Notes: a model not told the origin generated them from the letters alone. Positions 35,364 through 44,912 are shown, counted from the stretch's first letter. The stretch: DNA of 64,000 bases from Ligilactobacillus sp900765635 (GCF_949152225.1 NZ_CASCJC010000001.1:620001-684000); one strand, 5' to 3'. Numbers and translations: made by a program.

Positions 35364-36125
35364 TTAGTTAAAATCATCAGTTAATAATGCAACAGGACAA
35401 TGATCAGAGCCTAAGATATCACTTAAAATTAAGCTATCTTGCACTTGTGGTAGCAGGCTTTTAGAAACGACAAAATAATCGATACGCCATCCGGCATTAT
35501 TTTTGCGTGCATTGAAACGGTAGCTCCACCAAGAATATTTTCCTGTTTTTGTGGGATAAAGATGACGGAATGTATCGCTAAATCCATTAGCTAAAAGAGT
35601 AGTAAATCGTTGGCGTTCTTCATCGCTAAAACCGGCATTTTTATGATTGGTTTTAGGATTTTTTAAATCAATTTCTTGATGAGCAACGTTTAAATCACCG
35701 CATAAAATAACGGGTTTTTTAGCATCGAGTTTTTTTAAATAATCTAAAAAGTCATTTTCCCATTCTAACCGATAATTTAGACGTTTGAGCTCAGTTTGCG
35801 AATTTGGTGTATAACAAGTTACGAGATAAAAAGTTGAATATTCAAGCGTGATCAAGCGACCTTCTTGATCGTGTTTATCTATTCCCATCCCATAAGTAAC
35901 CGCTAAAGGCACTTTTTTAGTAAAGACAGCAGTACCCGAGTAGCCTTTTTTTTGTGCATAATTCCAGTATTGATAATATCCAGGTAAGTCGAGTTCAACT
36001 TGATTTGCTTGGAGTTTAGTTTCTTGTAAGCAAAAGAAGTCTGCGTCGAGTTGGTTAAAGATTGTCAAAAAATCTTTTTTTAGGATAGCGCGTAATCCAT
36101 TAACGTTCCAGGAAATAAATTTCAC
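35364..36125 (-). CDS. xth: Exodeoxyribonuclease III (AP endonuclease)
   Basis: Cuts DNA at abasic sites and acts as a 3' exonuclease in base excision repair, downstream of Ung. Motifs: SWNVNGLR (Asn), LQETKL (Glu), GDLNVAH (Asp/Asn) and GSDHCPV (Asp/His) as in the EEP fold; 253 residues is normal. GGAGGTAACT precedes the ATG. It heads a two-gene repair unit with the DnaQ-like exonuclease. Confidence 0.95.
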   Translation of the reverse strand: MKFISWNVNGLRAILKKDFLTIFNQLDADFFCLQETKLQANQVELDLPGYYQYWNYAQKKGYSGTAVFTKKVPLAVTYGMGIDKHDQEGRLITLEYSTFYLVTCYTPNSQTELKRLNYRLEWENDFLDYLKKLDAKKPVILCGDLNVAHQEIDLKNPKTNHKNAGFSDEERQRFTTLLANGFSDTFRHLYPTKTGKYSWWSYRFNARKNNAGWRIDYFVVSKSLLPQVQDSLILSDILGSDHCPVALLTDDFN

Positions 36126-36266
36126 ATTAGTTACCTCCGTTTATTTTTGGTTACTTCCAGTTTAACAAGCTTTTTAAATAAATTCTACTAAAGAAATATG
36201 TCTAAAATAGTCATATTTTTTAAAAGGTGATATACTATTTCATGATTGTAAGTGAAAGGACACATT

Positions 36267-37160
36267 ATGATGATAGAAATAAGTCAATTAGATAAGGTTA
36301 AGCTTTTAAAAGATGAACCACTGAGAAAATATACTTATACAAAAACGGGAGGGAACGCTGATTTTTTGGCGTTTCCTAAGTCGATTGCTGAAGTCAGTCT
36401 TTTAGTTACATGGGCTAAAAAAAATAATTTGCCTTTAACGGTTTTAGGTAATGCTAGCAATCTAATCGTTAAAGACGGTGGTGTCGCTGGATTAGTTATC
36501 ATGATGACGGATTTAAAGCAAATAAGTTTTACAAAAAATCTTGTAAATGTTCAAGCCGGTGCCTCATTGATAGAAACAACAATTCAAGTTGCTAAGCATG
36601 GATTGACTGGTTTAGAATTTGCTGCCGGAATTCCTGGAAGCATCGGAGGAGCTGTCTTTATGAATGCCGGAGCTTATGGTGGTGAAATTAAAGATGTTTT
36701 AAAAGAGGTTACTGTTTTGACACCTGAAGCAAAGATTAAAACTTATACGGCACAACAATTAAATATGAGCTATCGCCATAGTCGTTTACAAGTTGAACAA
36801 GATATTGTTTTAGAAGCACAATTTGTTTTATCCTTTGGTGATCAAAAGGCTATTTTTGCAAAAATGGATGAATTAAATTACTTACGTGCAAGTAAACAAC
36901 CTTTAGAATATCCATCGTGTGGTAGTGTTTTTAAGCGCCCCGTTGGTCATTTTACTGGAAAATTAGTACATGATGCTAATTTACAAGGTTATCGTTGTGG
37001 TGATGCTCAAGTATCTTTGAAACATGCAGGTTTTATTGTTAATTTAAATCAAGCAACTGCAAAAGACTATCTCCAAGTTATTGAACATGTAAAACAAGTT
37101 GTCTGGGATAAGTTTGAAGTAAAATTAGAAACAGAAGTTCGCATTATTGGGCGTGATTAA
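36267..37160 (+). CDS. murB: UDP-N-acetylenolpyruvoylglucosamine reductase
   Basis: FAD enzyme that makes UDP-N-acetylmuramate in peptidoglycan synthesis. LGNASNLIV and GIPGSIGGAVFMNAGAYGG form the FAD site, and CGSVFKRP carries the catalytic serine of the short Gram-positive type. I start it at ATG 36267 (297 residues), with GAAAGGA upstream; GTG 36252 overlaps the ribosome site. It is a single-gene unit, transcribed away from xth. Confidence 0.95.
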   Translation: MMIEISQLDKVKLLKDEPLRKYTYTKTGGNADFLAFPKSIAEVSLLVTWAKKNNLPLTVLGNASNLIVKDGGVAGLVIMMTDLKQISFTKNLVNVQAGASLIETTIQVAKHGLTGLEFAAGIPGSIGGAVFMNAGAYGGEIKDVLKEVTVLTPEAKIKTYTAQQLNMSYRHSRLQVEQDIVLEAQFVLSFGDQKAIFAKMDELNYLRASKQPLEYPSCGSVFKRPVGHFTGKLVHDANLQGYRCGDAQVSLKHAGFIVNLNQATAKDYLQVIEHVKQVVWDKFEVKLETEVRIIGRD

Positions 37161-37163
37161 GGG

Positions 37164-37214
37164 AAAGTGTTATTAAAAGATAAAGAGGTTTTCTTTGTTT
37201 TTTGATAACACTTT
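37164..37214 (+). terminator. Terminator after murB
   Basis: AAAGTGTTATtAAAAgAtAAAG and CTTTgTTTTTTgATAACACTTTT form a long stem ending in T. Confidence 0.85.
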
Positions 37215-37311
37215 TATTAAACTATGCTCTAATAAAAAAGGTGTGTTATAATTGATAAATGTTGCTACTTATATACACTAAAAGCTAATTTTTTTAGAAA
37301 GGAGAGCTGAA

Positions 37312-38299
37312 ATGACAAGAAAAAGGTAACGATTAAAGATGTTGTTAACTATTCAGGAGTTTCGATTACGACAGTTTCGCAAATCTTAAATGGTAAAAGA
37401 GATTACTTTAGCGAAAAAACAATTGAAAAATTTTTGGCTGCAAAAGAAAGCTTGGCATATCAACCCGATTATGTTGCTCAAAGAATGATCATGAAGAAAA
37501 GTAAAACGATCGGAGTAGTTGTTCTTGATATTAGCAATCCTTTTTTGCGAAGTTGCTTCAAGGGGTTGAAGAGGTTTGTTATCAAGAAAATTATATTTTA
37601 ATGTTGTGTAATGTTACACATGATACACCGCGTGAGTATGAATATTTAACAGAACTAATTAGACGTAGTGTGGATGAAATTATCATTGCCAGTTCAACGA
37701 TTTCTAATCAAACAATAAATGAAACTTTAAGGGCGCAAAAAATCCCTTATATTGTGATAGATCAAAAAAAGGCTACAGGCTATAGTGATGCTATTTTATG
37801 TGATGATTATCAAGGTGGTATGTTGGTAGCCAAATACTTACAACAAGCAACGCACCAAAAAGTAGCAATTATTACGGCAAAAGATGCACCAATTAATATT
37901 CAAAAACGAGTTGCTGGCTTCAAAAGTGTATATAAGCAAGATGTTGTATTAATAAAAACCCAACTTTCTAAAAAAGGAGGGCAAACTGCAATACAAGAGG
38001 TCTTAAGACAAGATGTAACTGCGCTTTTTGCTGTTAATGATGAGCTGTCTTTTGGGTTATACCGTGGTTTAGCTCAAGCCGGTAAAAAAATTCCAGTTGA
38101 TTATAGCATTGTTGGTTATGATAACGTTGAAATGTGTGAATATGTATTTCCTCCACTAACAACGATTGCACAACTAATTTTTCAACTAGACCAAATGACA
38201 GCGCAACTTTTATTAGCACGAATCAAGCAACCTGATAAAGCTTGGGAAGAAAAATTATTGCCAGTTAGTTTGGTTAAACGGGCTTCGGTAAAAAAATGA
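37312..38299 (+). pseudogene. rbsR: Frameshifted LacI-family regulator, probably the ribose repressor
   Basis: An N-terminal LacI helix-turn-helix (VTIKDVVNYSGVSITTVSQIL) and the periplasmic-binding-like domain are both recognisable. Two single-base losses in homopolymers break it. The first is in the A5 run at 37319-37325, just after ATGACAAG, which sends the start codon's frame to TAA within five codons. The second is in the T6 run near 37540, between SNPF and the LLQGVEEVCYQE continuation. AAAGGAGAG precedes the ATG. Its position next to rbsK-rbsD-rbsU suggests RbsR. It may be real decay or homopolymer sequencing error. Confidence 0.82.
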
Positions 38300-38340
38300 A
38301 ATAGCTTTCAATGTATAGTATATTTTGATTATCCCAACAA

Positions 38341-38367
38341 CTAAAACGTTTTAGTAAAACGATTTAG
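38341..38367 (+). promoter_or_regulatory. Tandem LacI-type operators upstream of rbsK
   Basis: CTAAAACGTTTTAG (38341-38354) is a perfect 14-bp palindrome with the central CG typical of LacI-family operators. An imperfect second site, GTAAAACGATTTAG (38354-38367), follows, sharing one base. They lie 31 bases before the rbsK start and downstream of a TATAGT-like -10 near 38314, where a repressor would block transcription. Confidence 0.75.
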
Positions 38368-38397
38368 TTAAAAACATTAGTTTAGGAGACGAGACAA

Positions 38398-39306
38398 ATG
38401 AATATAGTAACAGTAATTGGAAGTATTAATCTTGATACGACTTTGCGCGTGCAAAAAATGCCTAAACCAGGTGAAACTATTCATGCGATTGAACATTTTA
38501 CAGCAGGTGGTGGCAAAGGTGCAAATCAAGCCGTAGCTGCTAAACGCCTTGGAGCTAAGACTTATTTTATTGGAGCAGTGGGAAATGATGCTGCCGGTCA
38601 AATGATGACGGATTTAATGAGTCAAGATGAGATTGATTTGACCGCAGTCAAGGTATTACCTAAAACATCAACTGGTCAGGCATTTATCACGGTTGATGCT
38701 GCTGGGGAAAATAGTATTACTATTTTTGCAGGAGCCAATCAAGCATTTACTAGTGATGATGTATTAGAATTTCAAGCAATCATTGCGCATAGTGATTTTA
38801 TTATTGCACAATTGGAAAGTTCGCTTGATGCGACGATTACAACCTTTAAATTAGCTAAACAAGCAGGTGTTAAGACGATTTTAAATCCAGCTCCAGCGCT
38901 GACTGATGTTCCAAAAGAGTTGTTACAAGTTACTGATATGATTATTCCTAATGAAACAGAAACTGAAATTTTGACAGGGATTAGAATTACTAATCAAGAA
39001 AGTATGCAACAAGCAGTAGCAAAGTTGCATGCCCTAGGAATTCAAGCTGTTATTATCACGATGGGAAGTAAAGGTGCTTTTTATGATGTTGCTGGTCAAA
39101 GTGGGATTGTGCCTGCATTAAAAGTTAAAGCAGTGGATACAACAGCAGCTGGTGATACTTTTATCGGAGCATTAAGTACAGTATTGAATAAAGATTTCAG
39201 TAATCTAAGTCAAGCAATCGCTTATAGCAATCGCGCTTCTGCATTAACTGTTCAACGTTTTGGAGCACAACCTTCGATTCCATATGAACATGAGTTAAAT
39301 GATTAG
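38398..39306 (+). CDS. rbsK: Ribokinase
   Basis: PfkB-family kinase that phosphorylates ribose to ribose-5-phosphate. The GGGKGANQAVAAKRLGA motif and the catalytic DTTAAGDTFIGAL motif (anion hole and general base Asp) are intact; 302 residues is normal. TAGGAGACGAG precedes the ATG. First gene of rbsK-rbsD-rbsU. Confidence 0.96.
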   Translation: MNIVTVIGSINLDTTLRVQKMPKPGETIHAIEHFTAGGGKGANQAVAAKRLGAKTYFIGAVGNDAAGQMMTDLMSQDEIDLTAVKVLPKTSTGQAFITVDAAGENSITIFAGANQAFTSDDVLEFQAIIAHSDFIIAQLESSLDATITTFKLAKQAGVKTILNPAPALTDVPKELLQVTDMIIPNETETEILTGIRITNQESMQQAVAKLHALGIQAVIITMGSKGAFYDVAGQSGIVPALKVKAVDTTAAGDTFIGALSTVLNKDFSNLSQAIAYSNRASALTVQRFGAQPSIPYEHELND

Positions 39307-39317
39307 GAGATGGTGAA

Positions 39318-39714
39318 ATGAAAAAGACAAAAGTGATTAATTCAGATATTTCACGCGTAATTGCTCAAATGGGACACTTTGATAAATTAGGTATTGGTGA
39401 TGCTGAAATGCCAGTTCCATTAACAACTGAAAAAAATTGATTTAGCACTAACCAAAGGTATTCCAAGCTTTATGAATATTTTAAATAATGTTTTAGAAGA
39501 GTTAGAAGTACAAAGGATTTATTTGGCACAAGAGATTAAAACACATAATCCACAGATGTTAGCGGCAATTCAAGAACGTTTGCCTGAAACACCGACTACT
39601 TTTATTGAGCATGAAGAGATGAAAAAAGAGTTGCATAATTGTCATGCGTTCATTCGAACAGGTGAAATGACACCATATGCAAATATTTTATTAGAGAGTA
39701 ATGTCGTTTTTTAA
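39318..39714 (+). pseudogene. rbsD: Frameshifted D-ribose pyranase
   Basis: RbsD converts beta-ribopyranose to the furanose used by RbsK. The N-terminus (VINSDISRVIAQMGHFDKL) reads from ATG 39318 with GGAGATGGTG upstream. An extra A in the A7 run at 39430-39436 shifts GTTCCATTAACAACTGAA into a TGA. The remainder (IDLALTKGIPSF, then EEMKKELHNCHAFIRTGEMTPYANI) continues in the other frame to 39714. All other family features are intact, so the break is either recent or a sequencing error. Confidence 0.85.
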
Positions 39715-39741
39715 AAACGTAAATTTCTAGGAGGATAAGAG

Positions 39742-40629
39742 ATGAGATTAGAAGCATTATTAATTGGGTTAGGACCGTTGTTAGGTTGGGGGTTATTTCC
39801 AACAATTGCCTCTAAAATAGGCGGGCGACCTGTTAATCAAATTACTGGGGCCAGTTTAGGAACATTGATTTTTGCAGCTGTTTATTCAGTGCTAAATGGC
39901 CTAACTTTTCCAACTGGTAAGGATTTGATTTTTTCTATTTTATCTGGAGTCGGTTGGGCTGTTGCACAGATTATTACTTTTAAATGCTTTACAATGATTG
40001 GCGCTTCTAGAGCTATGCCTGTAACAACAGCATTTCAATTACTAGGGGCTTCTTTATGGGGTGTTTTTTTCTTAGGCAATTGGCCAGCAATGACGGCTAA
40101 ACTTTTAGGAGCTTTTGCGCTGATTTTAATTATGATTGGCGCTAAAATGACGGTTTGGTCAGAACAAAAAACGGCTGAAGATACAGGAATGATGAAAAAA
40201 GCGGTAATTTGGTTGGCTGTTGGAGAAATTGGTTATTGGGCTTATTCAGCAGCGCCACAAGCAACAACAATTGATGGCATGCATGCTTTTTTACCACAAG
40301 CAATTGGAATGGTTTTGGTTGCGTTTGTGTATTCATTAATTCTAACATTCAAAGATAAACAAAGTTTTGCGTTTGCTCAAGTTGTTTCTTATAAACAGAT
40401 TTTTTCAGGCTTTTTCTTTGCTTTTGCGGCATTAACTTATTTAATTTCTGCACAACCTGATATGAATGGTTTAGCGACTGGCTTTATCTTGTCACAAACT
40501 TCGGTTGTATTAGCCACATTAACAGGGATTTGGTTTTTAGGAGAAAAGAAAACATCTAAGGAAATGATAGTTACAGTTGTTGGATTAATTTTGATTTTGA
40601 TTGCAGCTACTATTACAGTATTGATTTAA
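39742..40629 (+). CDS. rbsU: Ribose/glucose uptake protein RbsU
   Basis: Integral membrane transporter of the GRP (glucose/ribose porin-like) family in the drug/metabolite superfamily, with about ten hydrophobic segments over 295 residues. GLGPLLGWGLFPTIASKIGG at the N-terminus is typical. TAGGAGGAT precedes the ATG. In Lactobacillus sakei rbsU-rbsD-rbsK-rbsR are the ribose utilisation genes, which supports ribose as substrate here. Confidence 0.88.
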   Translation: MRLEALLIGLGPLLGWGLFPTIASKIGGRPVNQITGASLGTLIFAAVYSVLNGLTFPTGKDLIFSILSGVGWAVAQIITFKCFTMIGASRAMPVTTAFQLLGASLWGVFFLGNWPAMTAKLLGAFALILIMIGAKMTVWSEQKTAEDTGMMKKAVIWLAVGEIGYWAYSAAPQATTIDGMHAFLPQAIGMVLVAFVYSLILTFKDKQSFAFAQVVSYKQIFSGFFFAFAALTYLISAQPDMNGLATGFILSQTSVVLATLTGIWFLGEKKTSKEMIVTVVGLILILIAATITVLI

Positions 40630-40633
40630 AAAC

Positions 40634-40668
40634 AGAACTGGTAGAATTTTCTATCAGTTCTATTTTTA
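40634..40668 (+). terminator. Terminator after rbsU
   Basis: AGAACTGGTAGA (40634-40645) and TCTATCAGTTCT pair over 12 bases with one mismatch around a short AT loop, followed by ATTTTTAT. Confidence 0.85.
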
Positions 40669-40684
40669 TAGAAACGATGTAAAT

Positions 40685-40716
40685 AAAAAACCTCTTTGCT
40701 AGATGACAAAGAGGAA
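40685..40716 (-). terminator. Terminator of the DUF1361 gene
   Basis: CCTCTTTG (40691-40698) and CAAAGAGG (40707-40714) pair perfectly. The preceding AAAAAA is a U-tract on the minus strand. Confidence 0.85.
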
Positions 40717-40747
40717 AGGTATCAATAAAGTTGTCTTTAGTACGAAT

Positions 40748-41416
40748 TCAAGCTTTGGAGTTGCTGTAACGATAAAGTGTTAAACAAAACCAAATTAGTG
40801 TTTGAATCAAGGTCATGAAGATAACGAAAATAAACATTTTTTCATTCCAAATTGTTGAAATCTCATTTAGCGTCCATTTAGGATCAATAAATAAATAAGC
40901 TGTATGCAAACGTTCGAAACGTCCGATATATATGCCAATTGACGCAATTAGATTAAAAATCAAGATGAGTAAAGGCTTAAAGAAAAAATTTTCAAGTTTG
41001 CAGCGCTTCAAACAGGTTGTAGTAACGTAATCTAAGCTCCACATTCCTAAAAGGCTACAGCCCAAAGCGGCAATAACTAGATTAGTAAACTGTAGCCATA
41101 ATTTTAAATCAAATAGCATAAGACCTGTCCTAGAATCATATGGATTAAAGCGCGCTAAATGAAATAAATCAGTTAATACATAAGGCGCATTAGGATAAAA
41201 TAACAACCATAAAATTAATATTCCACTAAAAATAGCTGAATGCTGTTTGACTTTAAGATGCATGGCTAATTCAATTGGTATATATCCTAAAAATGTATTT
41301 AATAAGAGAAAACTATAAGCTTGATTTTGAGAATAAACGGTCAAATAAATGTAAAGTAAGTATAATAAAAAACTGCCTCTAACAAGCCAGCAATATTTTT
41401 TTTGCATAAGATTCAC
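40748..41416 (-). CDS. DUF1361 integral membrane protein
   Basis: A 222-residue protein with about six hydrophobic segments. The segment LWLLFYPNAPYVLTDLFHL and the preceding GYIPIEL are the recognisable signature of DUF1361, a family of unknown function common in lactobacilli and enterococci. The loop SIGIYIGRFERLHTAY is also conserved in it. It stands alone, with its own terminator, between the ribose locus and cdaA. Its N-terminal start may be residue 4 (MQKK), since no strong ribosome site marks either. Confidence 0.75.
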   Translation of the reverse strand: MNLMQKKYCWLVRGSFLLYLLYIYLTVYSQNQAYSFLLLNTFLGYIPIELAMHLKVKQHSAIFSGILILWLLFYPNAPYVLTDLFHLARFNPYDSRTGLMLFDLKLWLQFTNLVIAALGCSLLGMWSLDYVTTTCLKRCKLENFFFKPLLILIFNLIASIGIYIGRFERLHTAYLFIDPKWTLNEISTIWNEKMFIFVIFMTLIQTLIWFCLTLYRYSNSKA

Positions 41417-41545
41417 CCATAATTTAAGTTACTTTAATTGTAACAGTCTAATTCATTTTTAACATAGAATTTATTGAACTTCAAATAAATTTAATATTTA
41501 AAATAATTCTAGTTAAAAATAATACTGAGAAAGGTGATCTATCCA

Positions 41546-41554
41546 TGCTATAAT
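41546..41554 (+). promoter_or_regulatory. Extended -10 promoter of cdaA-cdaR-glmM
   Basis: TGCTATAAT is a perfect extended -10 (TGn-TATAAT), 33 bases before the TTG start of cdaA. It excludes the longer reading of cdaA that would begin at 41534. Confidence 0.72.
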
Positions 41555-41587
41555 ATAAAAGAAACCTTGGTAAAGGAGGAAGATGCT

Positions 41588-42427
41588 TTGGATTTTGACT
41601 TGGGTAGTTTACTTACCTGGCGTCATTTTGTTGATTTGCTAGATATTTTAGTTGTTTGGTTTGTAATCTATAAGTTGATGATGTTGTTGCGTGGAACAAA
41701 AGCAGTCCAACTTTTTAAAGGAATTATCATCATTGTTGTGATTAAGTTACTTAGTTGGTATATTGGTTTAGAGACTGTTTCATGGATAATGGACCAAATT
41801 ATTAATTGGGGTATTATTGCGATTATCATCATTTTCCAACCTGAAATTCGCCGTGGTTTAGAGCACCTAGGACGTGGTTCGATTTGGGTATACAATCGCA
41901 AGCAAAATGAAGCCGAAGAAAAATTGATTGAAGCTTTAGATCAAGCTATTCAATATATGTCAAAGCGACGTATTGGTGCGTTAATTACATTGCAGATGAA
42001 AACTGGTTTAGAGGACTATATTGAGACTGGAATTCGTCTTGATGCAGATGTTACAGGAGCTTTATTGATTAATATTTTTATTCCAAATACTCCATTACAT
42101 GATGGCGCTGTAATTATCCAAGATAATAAGATTGCGGTCGCAGCAGCATATTTACCCTTGTCTGAGAGTAATTTAATTCCTAAAGAATTGGGGACAAGAC
42201 ATCGAGCTGCTGTTGGAATTAGTGAAGTTACTGATGCCTTAACTATTGTTGTTTCAGAAGAAACAGGTGGAGTGACAATCACTAAAAATAATGAATTGTT
42301 ACGTGATTTAACCCAACAAGACTACTTGAAACTTTTAAAAAATGAATTGATTCCTAAAACGGAGTCTAAAAATCAAGGAATTTTACGCGTGATAGATGGA
42401 TTGTTTAAAGGAGGGAAAAAGCATTGA
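41588..42427 (+). CDS. cdaA: Diadenylate cyclase CdaA
   Basis: Membrane-bound enzyme that makes cyclic di-AMP from two ATP; c-di-AMP controls potassium and osmolyte transport and cell-wall balance. Three N-terminal transmembrane helices (about 17-95) precede the DAC domain with LHDGAVII and GTRHRAAVG. The start is TTG 41588, with GGAGG upstream, giving 279 residues. It overlaps cdaR by four bases in the conserved cdaA-cdaR-glmM operon. Confidence 0.94.
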   Translation: MDFDLGSLLTWRHFVDLLDILVVWFVIYKLMMLLRGTKAVQLFKGIIIIVVIKLLSWYIGLETVSWIMDQIINWGIIAIIIIFQPEIRRGLEHLGRGSIWVYNRKQNEAEEKLIEALDQAIQYMSKRRIGALITLQMKTGLEDYIETGIRLDADVTGALLINIFIPNTPLHDGAVIIQDNKIAVAAAYLPLSESNLIPKELGTRHRAAVGISEVTDALTIVVSEETGGVTITKNNELLRDLTQQDYLKLLKNELIPKTESKNQGILRVIDGLFKGGKKH

Positions 42428-43539
42428 AAAAATTTCAAGACCTTCTTAGTGCTAAAGTTATTTATGCGTTGATTTCGTTGGTTTTTACTTTAATGCTTTT
42501 TACTTATGTTAGTACCGAAGTAGGGATGAGTACTAATGGACAATCACCAGATGTTAAACGAACGGCTTTAATGTCAAATGAATCTGTTACAGTTGAACTG
42601 CCTTTAAAAGTTAATATCGATGATGATAAATATTTTGTTGTAGGCTGCCCAGAAACTGTTAAAGTTAAACTTACTGGTCCAAGAGCATTGGTGACAGCAG
42701 CTGAAAATACGCGAAACTTCGATGTATATGTTAATTTAGCTGAATTAAAACTTGGAACACATACAGTTGCTTTAAAAACTTCAGGTTTAAATAAAGAAAT
42801 TACTGCTGCAATTGAACCTGAAAAAATCAAAGTCAAGATTAGCAAAAAAGCTATAGCAACTTTACCAGTACAAGTTCGTTTTGATCCGGGTCAAATTGCC
42901 AAAAGTTATGCTGCTGGTAATGCAAGTGCTAGCAGACAAGTTGTTACGGTTATTGGCTCTAAAGCTGACATAGCAAAAATTGAAAGTGTAGTAGCCGATG
43001 TAGAACTAGCTAGTGGAACTAAAACAACCGTTACAAAAAGCGTATTATTGCAAGCAATCGATAAAAATGGCAAAGTTTTAGATACAGTAATAAGTCCTGA
43101 AACAGTACGTGTAACTGTTCCGATTTATCAAGCTACAACATCTAAGCGAGTAAATATCAATTTAGTTTCTAGTGGAACTGGATTGAATAATAAACGGTAT
43201 AGTTTTTATTCTGATACTAAATCTGTCATAGTTTATGGAACTAAAGATTCATTAAGTAAATTAACGACTTTAGATGTTCCTGTTTCAATTACAGGGGTTA
43301 ATGAATCTTTAACGCGAACAATTCAGATTACACCCACATTGGCAGGAATAACATCTGTTGCACCAGATACCATCATGGTAAAGATTACGGTAACAGACGC
43401 TGCGCAAAGTTCATCAGCAGAATCAACTGTGGAAAACAATCAAACACAAGATAATGAAAATAAAGATCAAAGTGCCACAAGTAGCTCAAGTAGTAGTCAA
43501 ATTAGTTCTTCGAGCTCGAGCGCAACTAATAAAAATTAA
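42424..43539 (+). CDS. cdaR: CdaA regulatory protein CdaR (YbbR-domain)
   Basis: Membrane-anchored extracellular protein that modulates CdaA. One N-terminal transmembrane helix (about 9-26) precedes several YbbR repeats (about 50-325) and a low-complexity tail rich in Ser, Asn and Gln (about 330-371). The start is TTG, overlapping the cdaA stop as TTGA, with GGAGGG upstream. The serine-rich tail probably lies in the wall. Confidence 0.92.
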   Translation: MKKFQDLLSAKVIYALISLVFTLMLFTYVSTEVGMSTNGQSPDVKRTALMSNESVTVELPLKVNIDDDKYFVVGCPETVKVKLTGPRALVTAAENTRNFDVYVNLAELKLGTHTVALKTSGLNKEITAAIEPEKIKVKISKKAIATLPVQVRFDPGQIAKSYAAGNASASRQVVTVIGSKADIAKIESVVADVELASGTKTTVTKSVLLQAIDKNGKVLDTVISPETVRVTVPIYQATTSKRVNINLVSSGTGLNNKRYSFYSDTKSVIVYGTKDSLSKLTTLDVPVSITGVNESLTRTIQITPTLAGITSVAPDTIMVKITVTDAAQSSSAESTVENNQTQDNENKDQSATSSSSSSQISSSSSSATNKN

Positions 43540-43562
43540 TTTGTGAAATGAGGATATGAATA

Positions 43563-44912
43563 ATGAAGTATTTTGGTACAGACGGTGTTAGAGGGATTGC
43601 AAATCAATCATTAAGTCCAGAATTGGCTTTTAGATTAGGACGTTGTGGAGGTTACGTTTTAACCCAACATGCTAAAGACACCAAGCGTGCACCGCGTGTG
43701 TTGGTAGCACGTGATACTAGAATTTCTGGACAAATGTTAGAACAAGCTTTGGTTGCAGGATTGCTTTCCGTAGGGATTGAAGTTTTTTCTTTGGGTGTAA
43801 TTACAACACCAGGGGTTGCTTATTTGGTTCGTGCTCAAGGAGCTGATGCTGGGGTAATGATTTCAGCTTCACATAATCCTGCACAAGATAATGGTATTAA
43901 GTTTTTCGGCGGAGATGGCTATAAATTATCTGATGAACAAGAAGAAGAAATTGAAGATTTATTGGAAAAAGAAGATACTTTGCCACGTCCATCAGCTGAA
44001 GGTTTAGGTACAGTCAATGATTATCATGAAGCTGCATTGAAATATACTCAATTTTTAGAACAAACAATTCCAGATGATTTATCAGAAATGAGAATTGCAA
44101 TTGATGCAGCCAATGGGGCAACTAGTGGTTTAGTATCACATTTATTTGCTGATTTAGGTGCTGACTTTGAATTGATGGCAACCAATCCAGATGGTTTGAA
44201 TATCAATAAAGGTGTAGGCTCAACTCATCCTGAAGCTTTGGCTAAATTTGTAGTTGAAAAAGGTGTGCAAGCTGGGATTGCATTTGATGGTGATGGCGAT
44301 CGTTGTATTGCTGTAGACGAATTAGGTAACATTATTGATGGCGACAAGATTATGTTTATTTGTGGTAAATATATGAATGAACGTGGCCGTTTGAAAAAAG
44401 ATACAATCGTAACAACCGTTATGAGTAATATTGGTTTATATAAAGCCATGGAAAAGGAAGGTTTAACTTCTGTCAAAACTAAAGTTGGCGATCGCTATGT
44501 TGTCGAAGAAATGCGTAAATCTGGTTACAATATTGGTGGTGAACAATCAGGGCATATCGTCTTTTTAGACTTTAATACAACTGGTGACGGAATGTTGACA
44601 GCTTTACAATTACTAAATGTTATGAAGCAAACAGGTAAAAAGTTATCTGAATTAGCTAATGAAGTAATTACGTATCCACAAGAATTAGTTAATGTTAAGG
44701 TTACTGATAAAAAAGCGGCCTTAGATAATGAACAAATCAAAGCAGCAATCGCAAATGTTGAAGTTAAGATGGGTGATGAAGGACGCGTCTTGGTTCGCCC
44801 AAGCGGAACAGAAGATTTATTGCGTGTAATGGCCGAAGCTAAGACGGAAGAATTAGTTCATGAATATGTAATGGAAATCGTAGATGTTGTTCAACGGCAA
44901 ATGGGTGTTTAA
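43563..44912 (+). CDS. glmM: Phosphoglucosamine mutase
   Basis: Converts glucosamine-6-phosphate to glucosamine-1-phosphate for UDP-GlcNAc and peptidoglycan. FGTDGVRG opens the protein, the phosphoserine loop SASHNP is at 101-106, the metal loop DGDGDR is near 240, and RPSGTEDL binds phosphate; 449 residues is normal. It follows cdaR by 23 bases. In other Firmicutes GlmM physically interacts with CdaA and lowers its activity, so this operon couples c-di-AMP to wall precursor supply. Confidence 0.97.
   Translation: MKYFGTDGVRGIANQSLSPELAFRLGRCGGYVLTQHAKDTKRAPRVLVARDTRISGQMLEQALVAGLLSVGIEVFSLGVITTPGVAYLVRAQGADAGVMISASHNPAQDNGIKFFGGDGYKLSDEQEEEIEDLLEKEDTLPRPSAEGLGTVNDYHEAALKYTQFLEQTIPDDLSEMRIAIDAANGATSGLVSHLFADLGADFELMATNPDGLNINKGVGSTHPEALAKFVVEKGVQAGIAFDGDGDRCIAVDELGNIIDGDKIMFICGKYMNERGRLKKDTIVTTVMSNIGLYKAMEKEGLTSVKTKVGDRYVVEEMRKSGYNIGGEQSGHIVFLDFNTTGDGMLTALQLLNVMKQTGKKLSELANEVITYPQELVNVKVTDKKAALDNEQIKAAIANVEVKMGDEGRVLVRPSGTEDLLRVMAEAKTEELVHEYVMEIVDVVQRQMGV

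Noticed and set aside
42504..42845. Long minus-strand frames inside cdaR, glmM, uvrB, eno and other genes
   Set aside because: They lie opposite strongly supported genes, have no ribosome sites, and their composition mirrors the codon pattern of the sense strand.
43410..43536. Serine-rich repeat at the end of cdaR as a surface adhesin or repeat element
   Set aside because: It is a short low-complexity tail of about 40 residues on a YbbR protein and has no LPxTG motif or longer repeat unit.
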